Source of the DNA: Erythrobacter sp. JK5 | GTDB taxonomy: Bacteria; Pseudomonadota; Alphaproteobacteria; Sphingomonadales; Sphingomonadaceae | Length of the DNA: 64,000 nt | Reading direction: 5' to 3' | Assembly: GCF_018205975.1 (NCBI RefSeq) | Contig: NZ_CP073577.1 | Span: forward strand, 1,550,001 to 1,614,000 | Shown: piece after piece, positions 1 to 7,817 of the stretch | Position numbering within the stretch: position 1 is the stretch's first letter | How the letters are laid out: the number at the start of each line of letters is the position of its first letter | Made by a program: the position numbers and the translations under genes | The notes under the pieces: generated by a model | Database searches by the model: none | Told to the model about the DNA's origin: nothing | The model's input: only the letters and a program-made list of their open reading frames with translations

Positions 1-172
1 GCTGGCCGAACGGATCGCGCGCAATGTCCCCGCAGGCGATGTCGCAGCCCGCGCCGAAGCGGCTTTCCCCGGCACGTTGAGCGAGACCACGCGCACCTGG
101 CTGGACCGCGCCGAAAGCGGCACGCAGGCGCTCGGTCTGTTGCTGGTGTCGCCCGAAATGATGCGGAGATGA
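1..172 (+). CDS. DUF1800 family protein, C-terminal end (partial)
   Basis: An open frame enters from the left edge (first full codon at base 2) and stops with TGA at 170-172, leaving 56 residues of the C-terminus. The residues are ordinary coding sequence and include the tail LLVSPEMMRR. DUF1800 proteins are nearly always encoded directly before a DUF1501 protein, and here the stop overlaps the next start as ATGA, so the family call rests mainly on that pairing. The function of these exported proteins is not known. Confidence 0.6.
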   Translation, partial: LAERIARNVPAGDVAARAEAAFPGTLSETTRTWLDRAESGTQALGLLLVSPEMMRR

Positions 173-1350
173 CAGGCATGCTCCATTCCCTCGATCGACG
201 CAGGTTGCTTGGCGGATCGCTGGCGCTCGGCGCGGCGAGTTTCGCGCTCCCGCGCATGGTGTTTGCCCGCGCGGCGGGTGATCGCAACCTGTTGCTGGTG
301 GTGTTGCGCGGAGCCGCAGACGGGCTGGCGATGCTCGCGCCGCTCGGCGATCCGGCCTACGAACAGGTGCGCGGCTTCGGTCTGCCCGACTACGAGAGCG
401 CGCCGAAGGCGGGCGGGTTCTTCGCGATCCATCCCGCGTTCCAGCAGGTTGCTGCGGCCTATGCCGAAAACCAGGCGCTGTTCGTGCATGCGACCGCAAC
501 CGCGTATCGCGAGCGGTCGCATTTCGACGGACAGAACCTGCTCGAAACAGGCGGAACGAAGCCCTACGCCCAGCGTGATGGCTGGCTCAACCGGCTGGTC
601 GGCATGATGCCGGTCGACGGTTCGGGCGCTGCACCCAAGGCGCTCGCGATCGCACCGACCGTGCCGCTGGCGCTGCGCGGCGAAGCGCCCGTATCGAGCT
701 ACGCGCCGTCATCGCTGCCGCAGGCGAGCGACGCTTTCATGGAGCGGGTGTCGCTGCTGTATGCAGAGGACGCCCAGCTCGGCCAGCTGTGGCAACGCGC
801 GCTGGAGACGCGCGAGATGGCGGGCGGTGACAATCTGCGCAATCTGCGCGACGCCAGGGCCGCTGGCGAGCTCGCCGCCTCGCTGATGCGCGAACGCGGC
901 GGCGCACGCATCGGCATGATCGAGCTGAGCGGATGGGACAGCCACGCCAACCAGCGCAACGCGTTCAATCGCCAGGCGGGTCAGCTCGATGCGCTGCTCG
1001 GTGCCTATCGCGCCGCGATGGGCCCGGCCTGGGCCAGCACTCTGGTGCTCGCAGTGACCGAATTCGGACGGACCGTCCGCTATAACGGCACGGGCGGGAC
1101 CGATCACGGAACCGCTGGCGCGGCGCTGGCGATGGGCGGCGCGCTGCGCGGCGGTCGCGTGATCGCGGACTGGCCCGGGCTGAAGGACGGCGAGCTGTAC
1201 GAAGGCCGGGACCTGCGGCCGACTATCGCGCTCGAAAGCGTGCTGGCCGGGGCAAGCGCGGAGCATTTCGGGCTCGATCCCGAGCACACGATGGCGCGCC
1301 TGTTCCCGGATCGGAGGGCTCCGGCCATGACCGGATTTGTCGCCGGCTAG
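169..1350 (+). CDS. DUF1501 family protein with twin-arginine signal
   Basis: The protein has 393 residues. The N-terminus carries an Arg cluster (DRRRLLGG, residues 9-16) followed by a hydrophobic Ala/Leu stretch and an ALPRMVFARA end, which fits a Tat export signal. The DUF1501 (sulfatase-like fold) character shows in the C-terminal half with VTEFGRTVRYNGTGGTDHG near residues 295-313. The start overlaps the stop of the DUF1800-like gene by 4 bp (ATGA), so the pair is probably translated together and exported. Its stop shares a CTAG tetranucleotide with the stop of the convergent gene. The biochemical role is unknown. Confidence 0.88.
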   Translation: MTGMLHSLDRRRLLGGSLALGAASFALPRMVFARAAGDRNLLLVVLRGAADGLAMLAPLGDPAYEQVRGFGLPDYESAPKAGGFFAIHPAFQQVAAAYAENQALFVHATATAYRERSHFDGQNLLETGGTKPYAQRDGWLNRLVGMMPVDGSGAAPKALAIAPTVPLALRGEAPVSSYAPSSLPQASDAFMERVSLLYAEDAQLGQLWQRALETREMAGGDNLRNLRDARAAGELAASLMRERGGARIGMIELSGWDSHANQRNAFNRQAGQLDALLGAYRAAMGPAWASTLVLAVTEFGRTVRYNGTGGTDHGTAGAALAMGGALRGGRVIADWPGLKDGELYEGRDLRPTIALESVLAGASAEHFGLDPEHTMARLFPDRRAPAMTGFVAG

Positions 1351-1865
1351 TCGGCGCTTTTCACGTTCTCGATCAGGCGCTCGTCCAGCTTCTGACCGTG
1401 GAGCACCGACACGTCGCCGGTCGTTTCGAGCACCACCGCGCGCACTTCGGAAAAGTCGAGCACGTTCGCCTCGCGCAGCTTGGCGATCAGGTCGCTTTCG
1501 GCCATGCGCGCCTGACCGAGCGCATCGGACAGGATCTGGCCGTCGCGCATGATCAGCAGCGGCTGGTTCTGCATCACCTGTTCCACCCGGTCCGAGGACG
1601 ATCGCAATTTCGCAGCGATGTATTGCGCGATAACGAGACCGGCCATGCCGATCATCGCCTGCGCAAAGGTCTGCCAGTCGCTGGCCTGGATCACCCCGGC
1701 GGCGACGCTGCCCATCGCGACCGTCATCACGAAGTCGAAATTGGTCATCTTCGACAGTGTGCGCAGGCCGTTGACCCGGATCAGCAGCGTTACCCAGATG
1801 AGCGCGACCGCCGCGAGAATGATGCCGCGAAGCGCCAGATCGAGCGCGGTGGTTTCTACAAAGAT
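1347..1865 (-). CDS. DUF421 (YetF-like) membrane protein, non-canonical start
   Basis: This is a DUF421 protein: the family signature LRTLSKMTNFDFVMTVAMGS is followed by a second helix and the soluble YetF-type domain (MRDGQILSDALGQARM). The first ATG lies at 1748, inside that signature, and would remove the first membrane helix. The frame stays open upstream and encodes a typical first helix (LALRGIILAAVALIWVTLL). The best start is ATC at 1865, about seven bases after an AAGGGGAG Shine-Dalgarno-like stretch, giving 172 residues. No ATG, GTG or TTG occurs in frame between the upstream stop and that point. The Shine-Dalgarno region can also pair into a CCCC/GGGG hairpin. Role unknown. Confidence 0.8.
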   Translation of the reverse strand: MFVETTALDLALRGIILAAVALIWVTLLIRVNGLRTLSKMTNFDFVMTVAMGSVAAGVIQASDWQTFAQAMIGMAGLVIAQYIAAKLRSSSDRVEQVMQNQPLLIMRDGQILSDALGQARMAESDLIAKLREANVLDFSEVRAVVLETTGDVSVLHGQKLDERLIENVKSAD

Positions 1866-1919
1866 GGCGTCTCTCCCCTTTAACGGGGGATCAACGCCCG
1901 GGAGCGCACTTGGCTCCGA

Positions 1920-3389
1920 CTACCTGTCCATCACCGCAGGCGCGCTCGGCTCGATACCGCCTGTCTGGATCGAGCGCGGCTCGTTGGCGAGGATTCCGGC
2001 GACCTGCGTCCAAACCGCCACATTCTGGCGCAGTTGCGCGATATCGATCTTGTCGAGCGTGTCGTCGGGCGTGTGGTGGAGATCGAAATAGCGCGTGCCG
2101 TCCTGCTGCAGATCGATGATCGCGGTCTGCTGGTCGCGCGCGATGTTCAGGTCCGCACCGCCACTGGCGACGATGGTCGAATTGGCCACGCCGAAACGCG
2201 CGACCGCACTCGCGATTCTTGCGTGCAGATCGGGATTGCTCTCGCCAAAATTGCTTTCGAACCGCCAGATGCGGTCCGCGCCGAAATCGCTCTCGATCCC
2301 GACCGCGATCGGCTCGTCGATATGCGCGGCGCTGTAGGCGCGGCTACCCCACAATCCGACCTCCTCGGCCCCGGCGAACAGCACCCGGACGGTGCGCAGC
2401 GGCTGGCCGCTCGCAGCGACATTCAGCGCGGCGGCGGCGATGATCCCGCATCCCGCACCATCATCGAAGGCTCCGGGCGCGTTCCACCAGCTGTCGAGAT
2501 GGCACGCCAGCAGCACCGGCGGCAGATCGGGATTGCGACCGACGATCTCGCCGACGACGTTGCCGCTGATCTGCTTGCCGATGCGGCGCGGGTTCATCTC
2601 GAGCCTCAGGGTGACCGGGCGGTCGCCTGCGCGTTCGAACATCCGCTCGAGATTTTCGGCGTCGGGCAATGACAAGGCTCCGGCGGGGATCGGGTCGGCC
2701 TCGTCGCCCCACGATGTCCCGCCGGTATGCGGGTTGCGATGGTAGTCGGTGCCGACCGACTTGATGACCACCGCGACCGCACCCTTTTGCGAAGCGATCG
2801 CGGGCGCGATCCAGCGTGCAGGCCCGGCAAACCCGTAATGCGAACCGTCCTGCGCGCGCCGCATCTGGTGGCTGATGTAGGCGATCTTGCCCTGCAGGCT
2901 CGACGCCGGGGCCGCGCGCAGTTCGTCGACCGTGCGGAAGTACACCACTTCGGCCTCGATCCCGCCTGCCGGCGTCGCCGCGCTGTCGCCCAGCGGCAGG
3001 ACGACGAGGTCCTGCGCAAACGGGGCGGTCACCCGCGCCCGTGCGAGATCGCCCGGTACCCAGGTGTCCATTTCGAACGGCTCGTCGGCAACATTCTGGA
3101 ATCCATGCCGGGTCAGCCATTGCATCGCCCAGACCCGCCCGCGCGTTTCCGCCTCGGTTCCCGCCTGCCGCGGTCCGACTTCGGTGGTGACGCCCTCGAC
3201 GAAATCCCACGCGATCCCGTCGCGTTCCAGCGCGGCATCCGCGATCTCTTCCAGCGTTCCCTGCACAACGATCGGCGTTCCGTCGGGGTTCTGCCCCCGC
3301 GAGAGGTGCGCCAACGCGCCATCCCATTGCTGGGCACCAAGAACGGCAGGAGCGGTGAATGCGGCGAGCGCGAGGATCATCTTATGCAT
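1920..3389 (-). CDS. M28 family zinc metallopeptidase, exported
   Basis: The protein has 489 residues with a cleavable signal peptide (MHKMILALAAFTAPAVLGAQ). The M28 zinc ligands are in order: His in LLACHLDSW (about residue 296), Asp in GAFDDGAG (about 306), the Glu pair in AGAEEVGLWG (about 341), Asp in ESDFGAD (about 366) and His in DLHHTPDDT (about 438). A PA-domain-like insert precedes the catalytic region. It is therefore predicted to be an active periplasmic or secreted aminopeptidase or carboxypeptidase. The substrate cannot be told from sequence. It is transcribed toward the yetF-like gene and divergently from ettA. Confidence 0.9.
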   Translation of the reverse strand: MHKMILALAAFTAPAVLGAQQWDGALAHLSRGQNPDGTPIVVQGTLEEIADAALERDGIAWDFVEGVTTEVGPRQAGTEAETRGRVWAMQWLTRHGFQNVADEPFEMDTWVPGDLARARVTAPFAQDLVVLPLGDSAATPAGGIEAEVVYFRTVDELRAAPASSLQGKIAYISHQMRRAQDGSHYGFAGPARWIAPAIASQKGAVAVVIKSVGTDYHRNPHTGGTSWGDEADPIPAGALSLPDAENLERMFERAGDRPVTLRLEMNPRRIGKQISGNVVGEIVGRNPDLPPVLLACHLDSWWNAPGAFDDGAGCGIIAAAALNVAASGQPLRTVRVLFAGAEEVGLWGSRAYSAAHIDEPIAVGIESDFGADRIWRFESNFGESNPDLHARIASAVARFGVANSTIVASGGADLNIARDQQTAIIDLQQDGTRYFDLHHTPDDTLDKIDIAQLRQNVAVWTQVAGILANEPRSIQTGGIEPSAPAVMDR

Positions 3390-3506
3390 GGCATGCGCTG
3401 CTATCCATGGTGCGGCGCCAAGTCCAGCTTGCCCTGCCCCCGCCTGCGCCCTATCTGCGCAGCGAGACTTTCACCCAGATACCCGATCGACAAGGACGAC
3501 CCCACG

Positions 3507-5180
3507 ATGGCCGCGCAATACGCATTCGTCATGAAAGGCATGACCAAGAGCTTCCCCGGTGCCCAGAAGCCGGTGCTGTCGAACATCAGCCTCCAATTCT
3601 ACCAGGGCGCGAAGATCGGCATCGTCGGGCCCAACGGCGCGGGCAAATCGACCCTGATGAAGATCATGGCCGGGATCGACACCGATTTTTCGGGCGAGGC
3701 CTGGGCGGGCGAGAACATCACCGTCGGCTACCTGCCGCAGGAGCCGGAGCTCGATTCGACCAAGACCGTGCTCGAAAACGTGCGCGAAGGTGCGCTTGAA
3801 ACCGCGCAGCTGGTCGAGGAATTCAACGCCGTCTCCGCGCAGATGGCCGAACCCGACGCCGATTTCGACGCGCTCGGCGACAAGATGGCCGAGCTGCAGG
3901 CGAAGATCGACGCGGTCGATGGCTGGACGCTCGACAACCAGCTCGAAATCGCGATGGAGGCGCTGCGCTGCCCGCCGTCGGACATGGGCGTCGAAAGCCT
4001 TTCGGGCGGCGAGAAGCGCCGTGTCGCGCTGACCCGGCTGCTGATCCAGAAGCCCTCGATCCTGCTGCTGGACGAGCCGACCAACCACCTCGACGCGGAA
4101 TCCGTCGAATGGCTCGAGAACCACCTCAAGGAATATGCCGGTGCGGTGCTGATGATCACCCACGATCGCTACTTCCTCGACAATGTGGTGGAATGGATCC
4201 TCGAGCTCGATCGCGGTTCCTACTACCCCTACGAAGGCAACTACTCGACCTATCTCGAGAAGAAGGCCAAGCGTCTCGAACAGGAAAGCCGCGAGGAGAG
4301 CGGCAAGCAGAAGGCGCTGCAACGCGAGCTCGAATGGATCCGGCAGACGCCATCCGCGCGCCAGACCAAGTCCAAGGCGCGTATCCGCAAGTTCGAAGAG
4401 CTGCAGGAAGCGCAGGGCAACCGCACCCCCGGCAAGGCGCAGATCGTCATCCAGGTCCCCGAACGGCTCGGCGGCAAGGTGATCGAGGCGAAGAACCTCA
4501 CCAAGGCCTATGGCGACAAGCTCTTGTTCGAAAACCTTTCCTTCATGCTGCCCCCCGGCGGCATCGTCGGCGTGATCGGGCCAAACGGCGCGGGCAAGTC
4601 CACGCTGTTCAAGATCATCACCGGGCAGGAAACCCCCGACAGCGGCAGCATCGAGATCGGCGACACCGTCCGCCTCGGCTATGTCGACCAGTCGCGCGAC
4701 GACCTGACGCCGACCAACAACGTCTGGGAGGAAATCTCCGACGGGCTCGATTACATGAAGGTCAACGGCCACGACATGTCGACCCGCGCCTATGTCGGCG
4801 CGTTCAACTTCAAGGGGCCGGACCAGCAGAAGAATGTCGGCAAGCTCTCGGGCGGCGAACGCAACCGCGTGCACATGGCCAAGATGCTGAAAGAGGGCGG
4901 CAACGTGCTGCTGCTCGACGAGCCGACCAACGACCTCGACGTCGAGACCTTGGCCGCGCTGGAAGACGCGATCGAGAACTTCGCCGGCTGCGCCGTGGTG
5001 ATCTCGCACGACCGCTTCTTTCTGGATCGTCTCGCGACGCACATTCTGGCGTTTGAGGGCAACAGCCACGTCGAATGGTTCGAGGGGAACTTCGAGGCGT
5101 ATGAAGAGGATAAGCGGCGGCGGCTGGGCGACGCGGCGGATCGGCCTACGCGGTTGGCTTATAAGAAGCTGACTCGGTGA
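3507..5180 (+). CDS. ettA: Energy-dependent translational throttle protein EttA (ABC-F ATPase)
   Basis: From the ATG at 3507 the product has 557 residues, the normal length of EttA; the frame is open further upstream but that stretch is antisense to the peptidase gene. There are two ABC cassettes: Walker A GPNGAGKST near residue 40, LSGGEKRR near 165 and LLLDEPTNHLD near 187, then a second set near 358, 447 (LSGGERNR) and 468 (LLLDEPTNDLD). The linker and the arm between cassettes match EttA rather than Uup. EttA binds the ribosomal E site and gates entry into elongation according to the ATP/ADP ratio. There is no membrane segment. Confidence 0.95.
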   Translation: MAAQYAFVMKGMTKSFPGAQKPVLSNISLQFYQGAKIGIVGPNGAGKSTLMKIMAGIDTDFSGEAWAGENITVGYLPQEPELDSTKTVLENVREGALETAQLVEEFNAVSAQMAEPDADFDALGDKMAELQAKIDAVDGWTLDNQLEIAMEALRCPPSDMGVESLSGGEKRRVALTRLLIQKPSILLLDEPTNHLDAESVEWLENHLKEYAGAVLMITHDRYFLDNVVEWILELDRGSYYPYEGNYSTYLEKKAKRLEQESREESGKQKALQRELEWIRQTPSARQTKSKARIRKFEELQEAQGNRTPGKAQIVIQVPERLGGKVIEAKNLTKAYGDKLLFENLSFMLPPGGIVGVIGPNGAGKSTLFKIITGQETPDSGSIEIGDTVRLGYVDQSRDDLTPTNNVWEEISDGLDYMKVNGHDMSTRAYVGAFNFKGPDQQKNVGKLSGGERNRVHMAKMLKEGGNVLLLDEPTNDLDVETLAALEDAIENFAGCAVVISHDRFFLDRLATHILAFEGNSHVEWFEGNFEAYEEDKRRRLGDAADRPTRLAYKKLTR

Positions 5181-5198
5181 TAGGAGGAAAGCTACTGC

Positions 5199-5531
5199 AT
5201 GAACGAAGAGCAGCTAAATCGCCTAATCGAAGCGATTGGATCGCATGCCGATCAGCAGGGCGGTAATCTGGCCAAGCTCAAAGGGTTTTTGGCACAACAA
5301 CAAAAGGAACAGCGGGATTTCCTCGCTGGGCAGCGAGCCGCCAGCGATACTTCCCAGAGGGCGGCGAATAGGGCAGCTGTCTGGTCTGCGATAGCCGCGA
5401 CAATCGTTGCGTCGGCTGCCATCGTGCAAGCGTACGCAGCGATTACCGAGAGGTCAGTGCCTCAAGCTGCAATCGAAGCCGAAGGAAAGTTGCTACCGTC
5501 ACCTGATGACGAAGTTGCAGAGACGAGGTAA
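5199..5531 (+). CDS. Small single-helix membrane protein, unknown
   Basis: The product has 110 residues with a clear Shine-Dalgarno sequence (AGGAGG) seven to eight bases before the ATG. The N-terminal half is polar and Gln-rich (LAKLKGFLAQQQKEQRDFLA), likely helical or coiled-coil, followed by one hydrophobic segment (AIAATIVASAAIVQAYAAI) and a short acidic tail. Codon use is visibly less GC-rich than in neighbouring genes, which suggests later acquisition. It follows ettA after 18 bp. I do not recognise a family. Confidence 0.6.
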   Translation: MNEEQLNRLIEAIGSHADQQGGNLAKLKGFLAQQQKEQRDFLAGQRAASDTSQRAANRAAVWSAIAATIVASAAIVQAYAAITERSVPQAAIEAEGKLLPSPDDEVAETR

Positions 5532-5606
5532 CCGTGACGGCGTCCCCCCGGAGTTGGTCAGGGGTCCCGCTTCTTACACAACGCGCCAACCAAGAAGAAA
5601 AGCCTT

Positions 5607-5746
5607 ATCCCGGATCAAGTCCGGGATGACGGTGGGGCTGTGTGCGACCTCACCTCTCTCGTCGGCCCGTGCTTGACACGGGCCTAGGCTTACTTTTGCG
5701 CCAACCTACGAAGGAAGAAAGCCCTGCCCCGTGTCAAGCACGGGGC
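5607..5746. repeat. Cluster of three short palindromes with a shared core
   Basis: Three palindromes lie in 140 bp: arms ATCCCGGA/TCCGGGAT at 5607-5627, GGCCCGTG/CACGGGCC at 5664-5684, and GCCCCGTG/CACGGGGC at 5726-5746. Each has 8-bp arms around a 5-base loop, TCAAG or its complement CTTGA. The first and third are preceded by AAGAAAAGCCTTA- or AAGAAAGCCCTG-like flanks. A fourth, degenerate copy is near 6096-6136. They look like REP-type elements. The gap from 5532 to 5767 holds nothing else recognisable. Confidence 0.8.
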
Positions 5747-5767
5747 GACGTTTAAGGTTGAGCGGGG

Positions 5768-6070
5768 CTAATCACCCTCCCCATACCAATCCTCCCACAA
5801 ATCCTTCCACTCCGGATTGTCCTTCTCGATCAGCGCGAACTTCCACTCCCGCCGCCATTTCTTCACCAGCTTCTCGCGCGCGATCGCATCGGCGATGTCC
5901 TCGTGCCGCTCGGCATAGACCAGCATCGTCTTGCCGGATGCAGCGACATGCTCCGAACCCTCGCCATTGCGGTGCTGCCACACACGTGCGGGCAAGTCTG
6001 CCGTCACGCCGGTATACATCCCGCCGCGATAGCGGTTCGCCATGATGTAGACCCAGCCGCCCTTTTCCAT
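5768..6070 (-). CDS. GIY-YIG nuclease superfamily protein
   Basis: From the ATG at 6070 the product has 100 residues, the usual size of stand-alone single-domain GIY-YIG proteins of the UPF0213 type. The two motif strands are WVYIMANR and GGMYTGVT. The conserved Arg lies in ARVWQHR and the catalytic-type Glu in AIAREKLVKKWRREWK. In-frame starts at 6079 and 6088 (TTG) are also possible; an AGGA sits eight bases before the chosen ATG. It lies alone between repeats. A DNA-cleaving or repair role is expected from the fold but not proven for this subfamily. Confidence 0.88.
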   Translation of the reverse strand: MEKGGWVYIMANRYRGGMYTGVTADLPARVWQHRNGEGSEHVAASGKTMLVYAERHEDIADAIAREKLVKKWRREWKFALIEKDNPEWKDLWEDWYGEGD

Positions 6071-6095
6071 GGCGACCATCCTGTGCAAAAGTCGC

Positions 6096-6136
6096 TTAAA
6101 AAAAAGCCTTGCCCCGGATCAAGTTCGCGACGACGA
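6096..6136. repeat. Degenerate copy of the 5.6-kb palindrome
   Basis: The flank (A-run then GCCTTG) and the left arm with core (CCCCGGATCAAG) match the elements at 5607-5746, but the right arm has decayed to TTCGCGACGACG. It lies between the divergent GIY-YIG and acylphosphatase genes. Confidence 0.6.
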
Positions 6137-6155
6137 TGTGTGACAGGTTGAGCTC

Positions 6156-6422
6156 ATGCCCGCCACCCACTGCATCATCCACGGTCTGGTTCAGGGCGTG
6201 TTCTACCGCGACTGGACCATCGCGAGGGCGCGCTCCCTCGGCCTTGCGGGGTGGGTGCGCAACCTGCCGGACACGACGGTCGAGGCGCATCTGGAGGGTG
6301 ATCGCCACGCCATCGCCCGCATGATCGCCGCGCTGCACGAAGGCCCACCGCGCGCGCGGGTCGAGCGGATCGAGCAGACTGAAGTCGACCCGCAGGACTT
6401 CGCGATCTTCGAGCGGCGCTAG
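6156..6422 (+). CDS. acyP: Acylphosphatase
   Basis: The product has 88 residues, the typical length. The family signature HGLVQGVFYRDW supplies the phosphate-binding Arg, and GWVRNLPD supplies the catalytic Asn. The enzyme hydrolyses the carboxyl-phosphate bond of acylphosphates in the cytoplasm. It stands alone with its own weak ribosome binding site and no operon partner. Family assignment is safe; the physiological substrate is not. Confidence 0.93.
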   Translation: MPATHCIIHGLVQGVFYRDWTIARARSLGLAGWVRNLPDTTVEAHLEGDRHAIARMIAALHEGPPRARVERIEQTEVDPQDFAIFERR

Positions 6423-6537
6423 GCGGCGGCGGGTTGTCCAGCCCCCGCAAGCTTGTTCATCCTTTACGGCCTGTTAACCTGCACTGGGCAGTCTCCCCTA
6501 GAGACACGGGGCAACGCCACAGGGGGCATCGCCGAAC

Positions 6538-7020
6538 ATGGCAAGCGACATTGCGCTTCCAATCCTGACCGGCCCGGTCGGCTTTATGCTGGCCGCCGCC
6601 TTTGCCTGCGCGGTGCATGCCACTCTCGCCCTGCGGCCGCGCCGGGCATCGACCAAGACCGACGCGCTAGACGGGCTGTTCCAGCGCGAAACCCTCGCCA
6701 GCGAAATGCACGAAGCCGCCTTGCGTCATCGTCGCGCACACGGTCAGCGGCGCGCGGTATGCGGGCGAAGCGATCCGCTGCGCTACGATTGGGGAGGACG
6801 CCGGCGACGCCAGACGCTGGAAGAGGTCGCCGCCGTGCTGCGCAGTGGGCAACGCAACGGTGCCGCATGGGAAGCCGTCGTCGCGCTGGTCGAAGGCGAG
6901 GGCTTCGTCATCGTCGATGGCAAGGCCGAGGTTGCGACGACCGCCCAGCCCGAGATTGCCGAGTTCGCCGAGATCGAGGAGGTGAAGCTGCTGCCCCCGC
7001 CAACGGCCGCAGCGGCCTGA
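6538..7020 (+). CDS. Hypothetical protein with N-terminal membrane anchor
   Basis: The product has 160 residues. Residues 8-32 form one hydrophobic segment (PILTGPVGFMLAAAFACAV), followed by an Arg-rich region (DWGGRRRRQTLEEVAAVL) and an acidic, Pro/Ala-rich tail. The last 40 residues look disordered. No family is recognised. It lies between the acylphosphatase gene and a convergent oxidase-like gene. Coding bias and a start after a plausible leader support a real gene. Confidence 0.55.
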   Translation: MASDIALPILTGPVGFMLAAAFACAVHATLALRPRRASTKTDALDGLFQRETLASEMHEAALRHRRAHGQRRAVCGRSDPLRYDWGGRRRRQTLEEVAAVLRSGQRNGAAWEAVVALVEGEGFVIVDGKAEVATTAQPEIAEFAEIEEVKLLPPPTAAAA

Positions 7021-7042
7021 CCCGCCAAACGAGGGGCCATAG

Positions 7043-7645
7043 CTAGGGCGTGACCCAGCGCCCCTGCCACGTTCCGCCATCCCCGCGCGCGAATTGTGCG
7101 CGAACATGCCCGGTATGCGCGAGGTACAGCCAGTCGATCTCGCTCAGCTCGACCAGCAGCACCGCGAAATTGTCCCATGCGGGCTCGAGCTGTGCGTCGC
7201 TCGGCTCGATGCCTTCGAGCTCCGCCGGGAGCCCCGATGTCGGCGCCTCGGCCAGCGTCCCCGGTCCGTCGCCAAGGTAGCACCGCCGCGCGAAGTTCGA
7301 CCCGTCGGCCCATGCCTGCCGCGTCACGTCGGCATCGCGCAGGATCGCGCCGGTCCCGCGTGCGCGGATCTGCACCTTGGCGCCCTTGTCGTAGAACAGC
7401 ACCGCCATGCGAGGGTCGGCCTCGATCGGGCCGACCTTGGGCGCGCGGCTATCGGTATGGAAGCGCAAGGTCCACGCCGCGCTGTCGAATTCGCGCAGCA
7501 CCATCGTGCGGGCATCGATGTCGCTGGTGACCACCCCGGGGGTGTGCATCGGCGACCTGCGATCCCGCGCCGCACGGATGAGCCGGTTGGTGAGATCACG
7601 CTGCACGTCGTCGAGATGGTCGAACATGGCGGGCATGTGGGCCAT
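7043..7645 (-). CDS. Pyridoxamine 5'-phosphate oxidase family (split-barrel flavin) protein
   Basis: The product has 200 residues. The order RNRAARDRRSPMHTPGV-like N-terminus, TMVLREFD, FHTDSRAPKVGPIEADPR, LFYDKGAKVQIRARG and the C-terminal WLYLAHTGHVRAQF is that of PNPOx-like split-barrel proteins that bind FMN or F420. The C-terminal dimerisation segment of true PdxH is not obvious, so it is more likely a general flavin-dependent oxidoreductase or HugZ-like protein. Two adjacent ATG codons are possible starts. Confidence 0.8.
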   Translation of the reverse strand: MAHMPAMFDHLDDVQRDLTNRLIRAARDRRSPMHTPGVVTSDIDARTMVLREFDSAAWTLRFHTDSRAPKVGPIEADPRMAVLFYDKGAKVQIRARGTGAILRDADVTRQAWADGSNFARRCYLGDGPGTLAEAPTSGLPAELEGIEPSDAQLEPAWDNFAVLLVELSEIDWLYLAHTGHVRAQFARGDGGTWQGRWVTP

Positions 7646-7817
7646 CACGCCCGGGCGATCAAGCGGGCTCGACTTCGCTCACGCGTTGTTCATAATAAAG
7701 CCCATAAACATGAACGCGAACCTAAACGGGTGGTTAAGTCTGGCGACAGCGAATCCCCTGTATCAGGACGTATCAACTTGGCCGCGAGTGGTGGGGCGGT
7801 AACACTTGGAGGCACTC

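Noticed and set aside
2727..3506. A 260-residue N-terminal extension of EttA
   Set aside because: It is antisense to the M28 peptidase, and EttA has its normal length from the ATG at 3507.
3471..5069. A 532-codon minus-strand frame opposite ettA
   Set aside because: It is a shadow of the conserved ABC-F gene.
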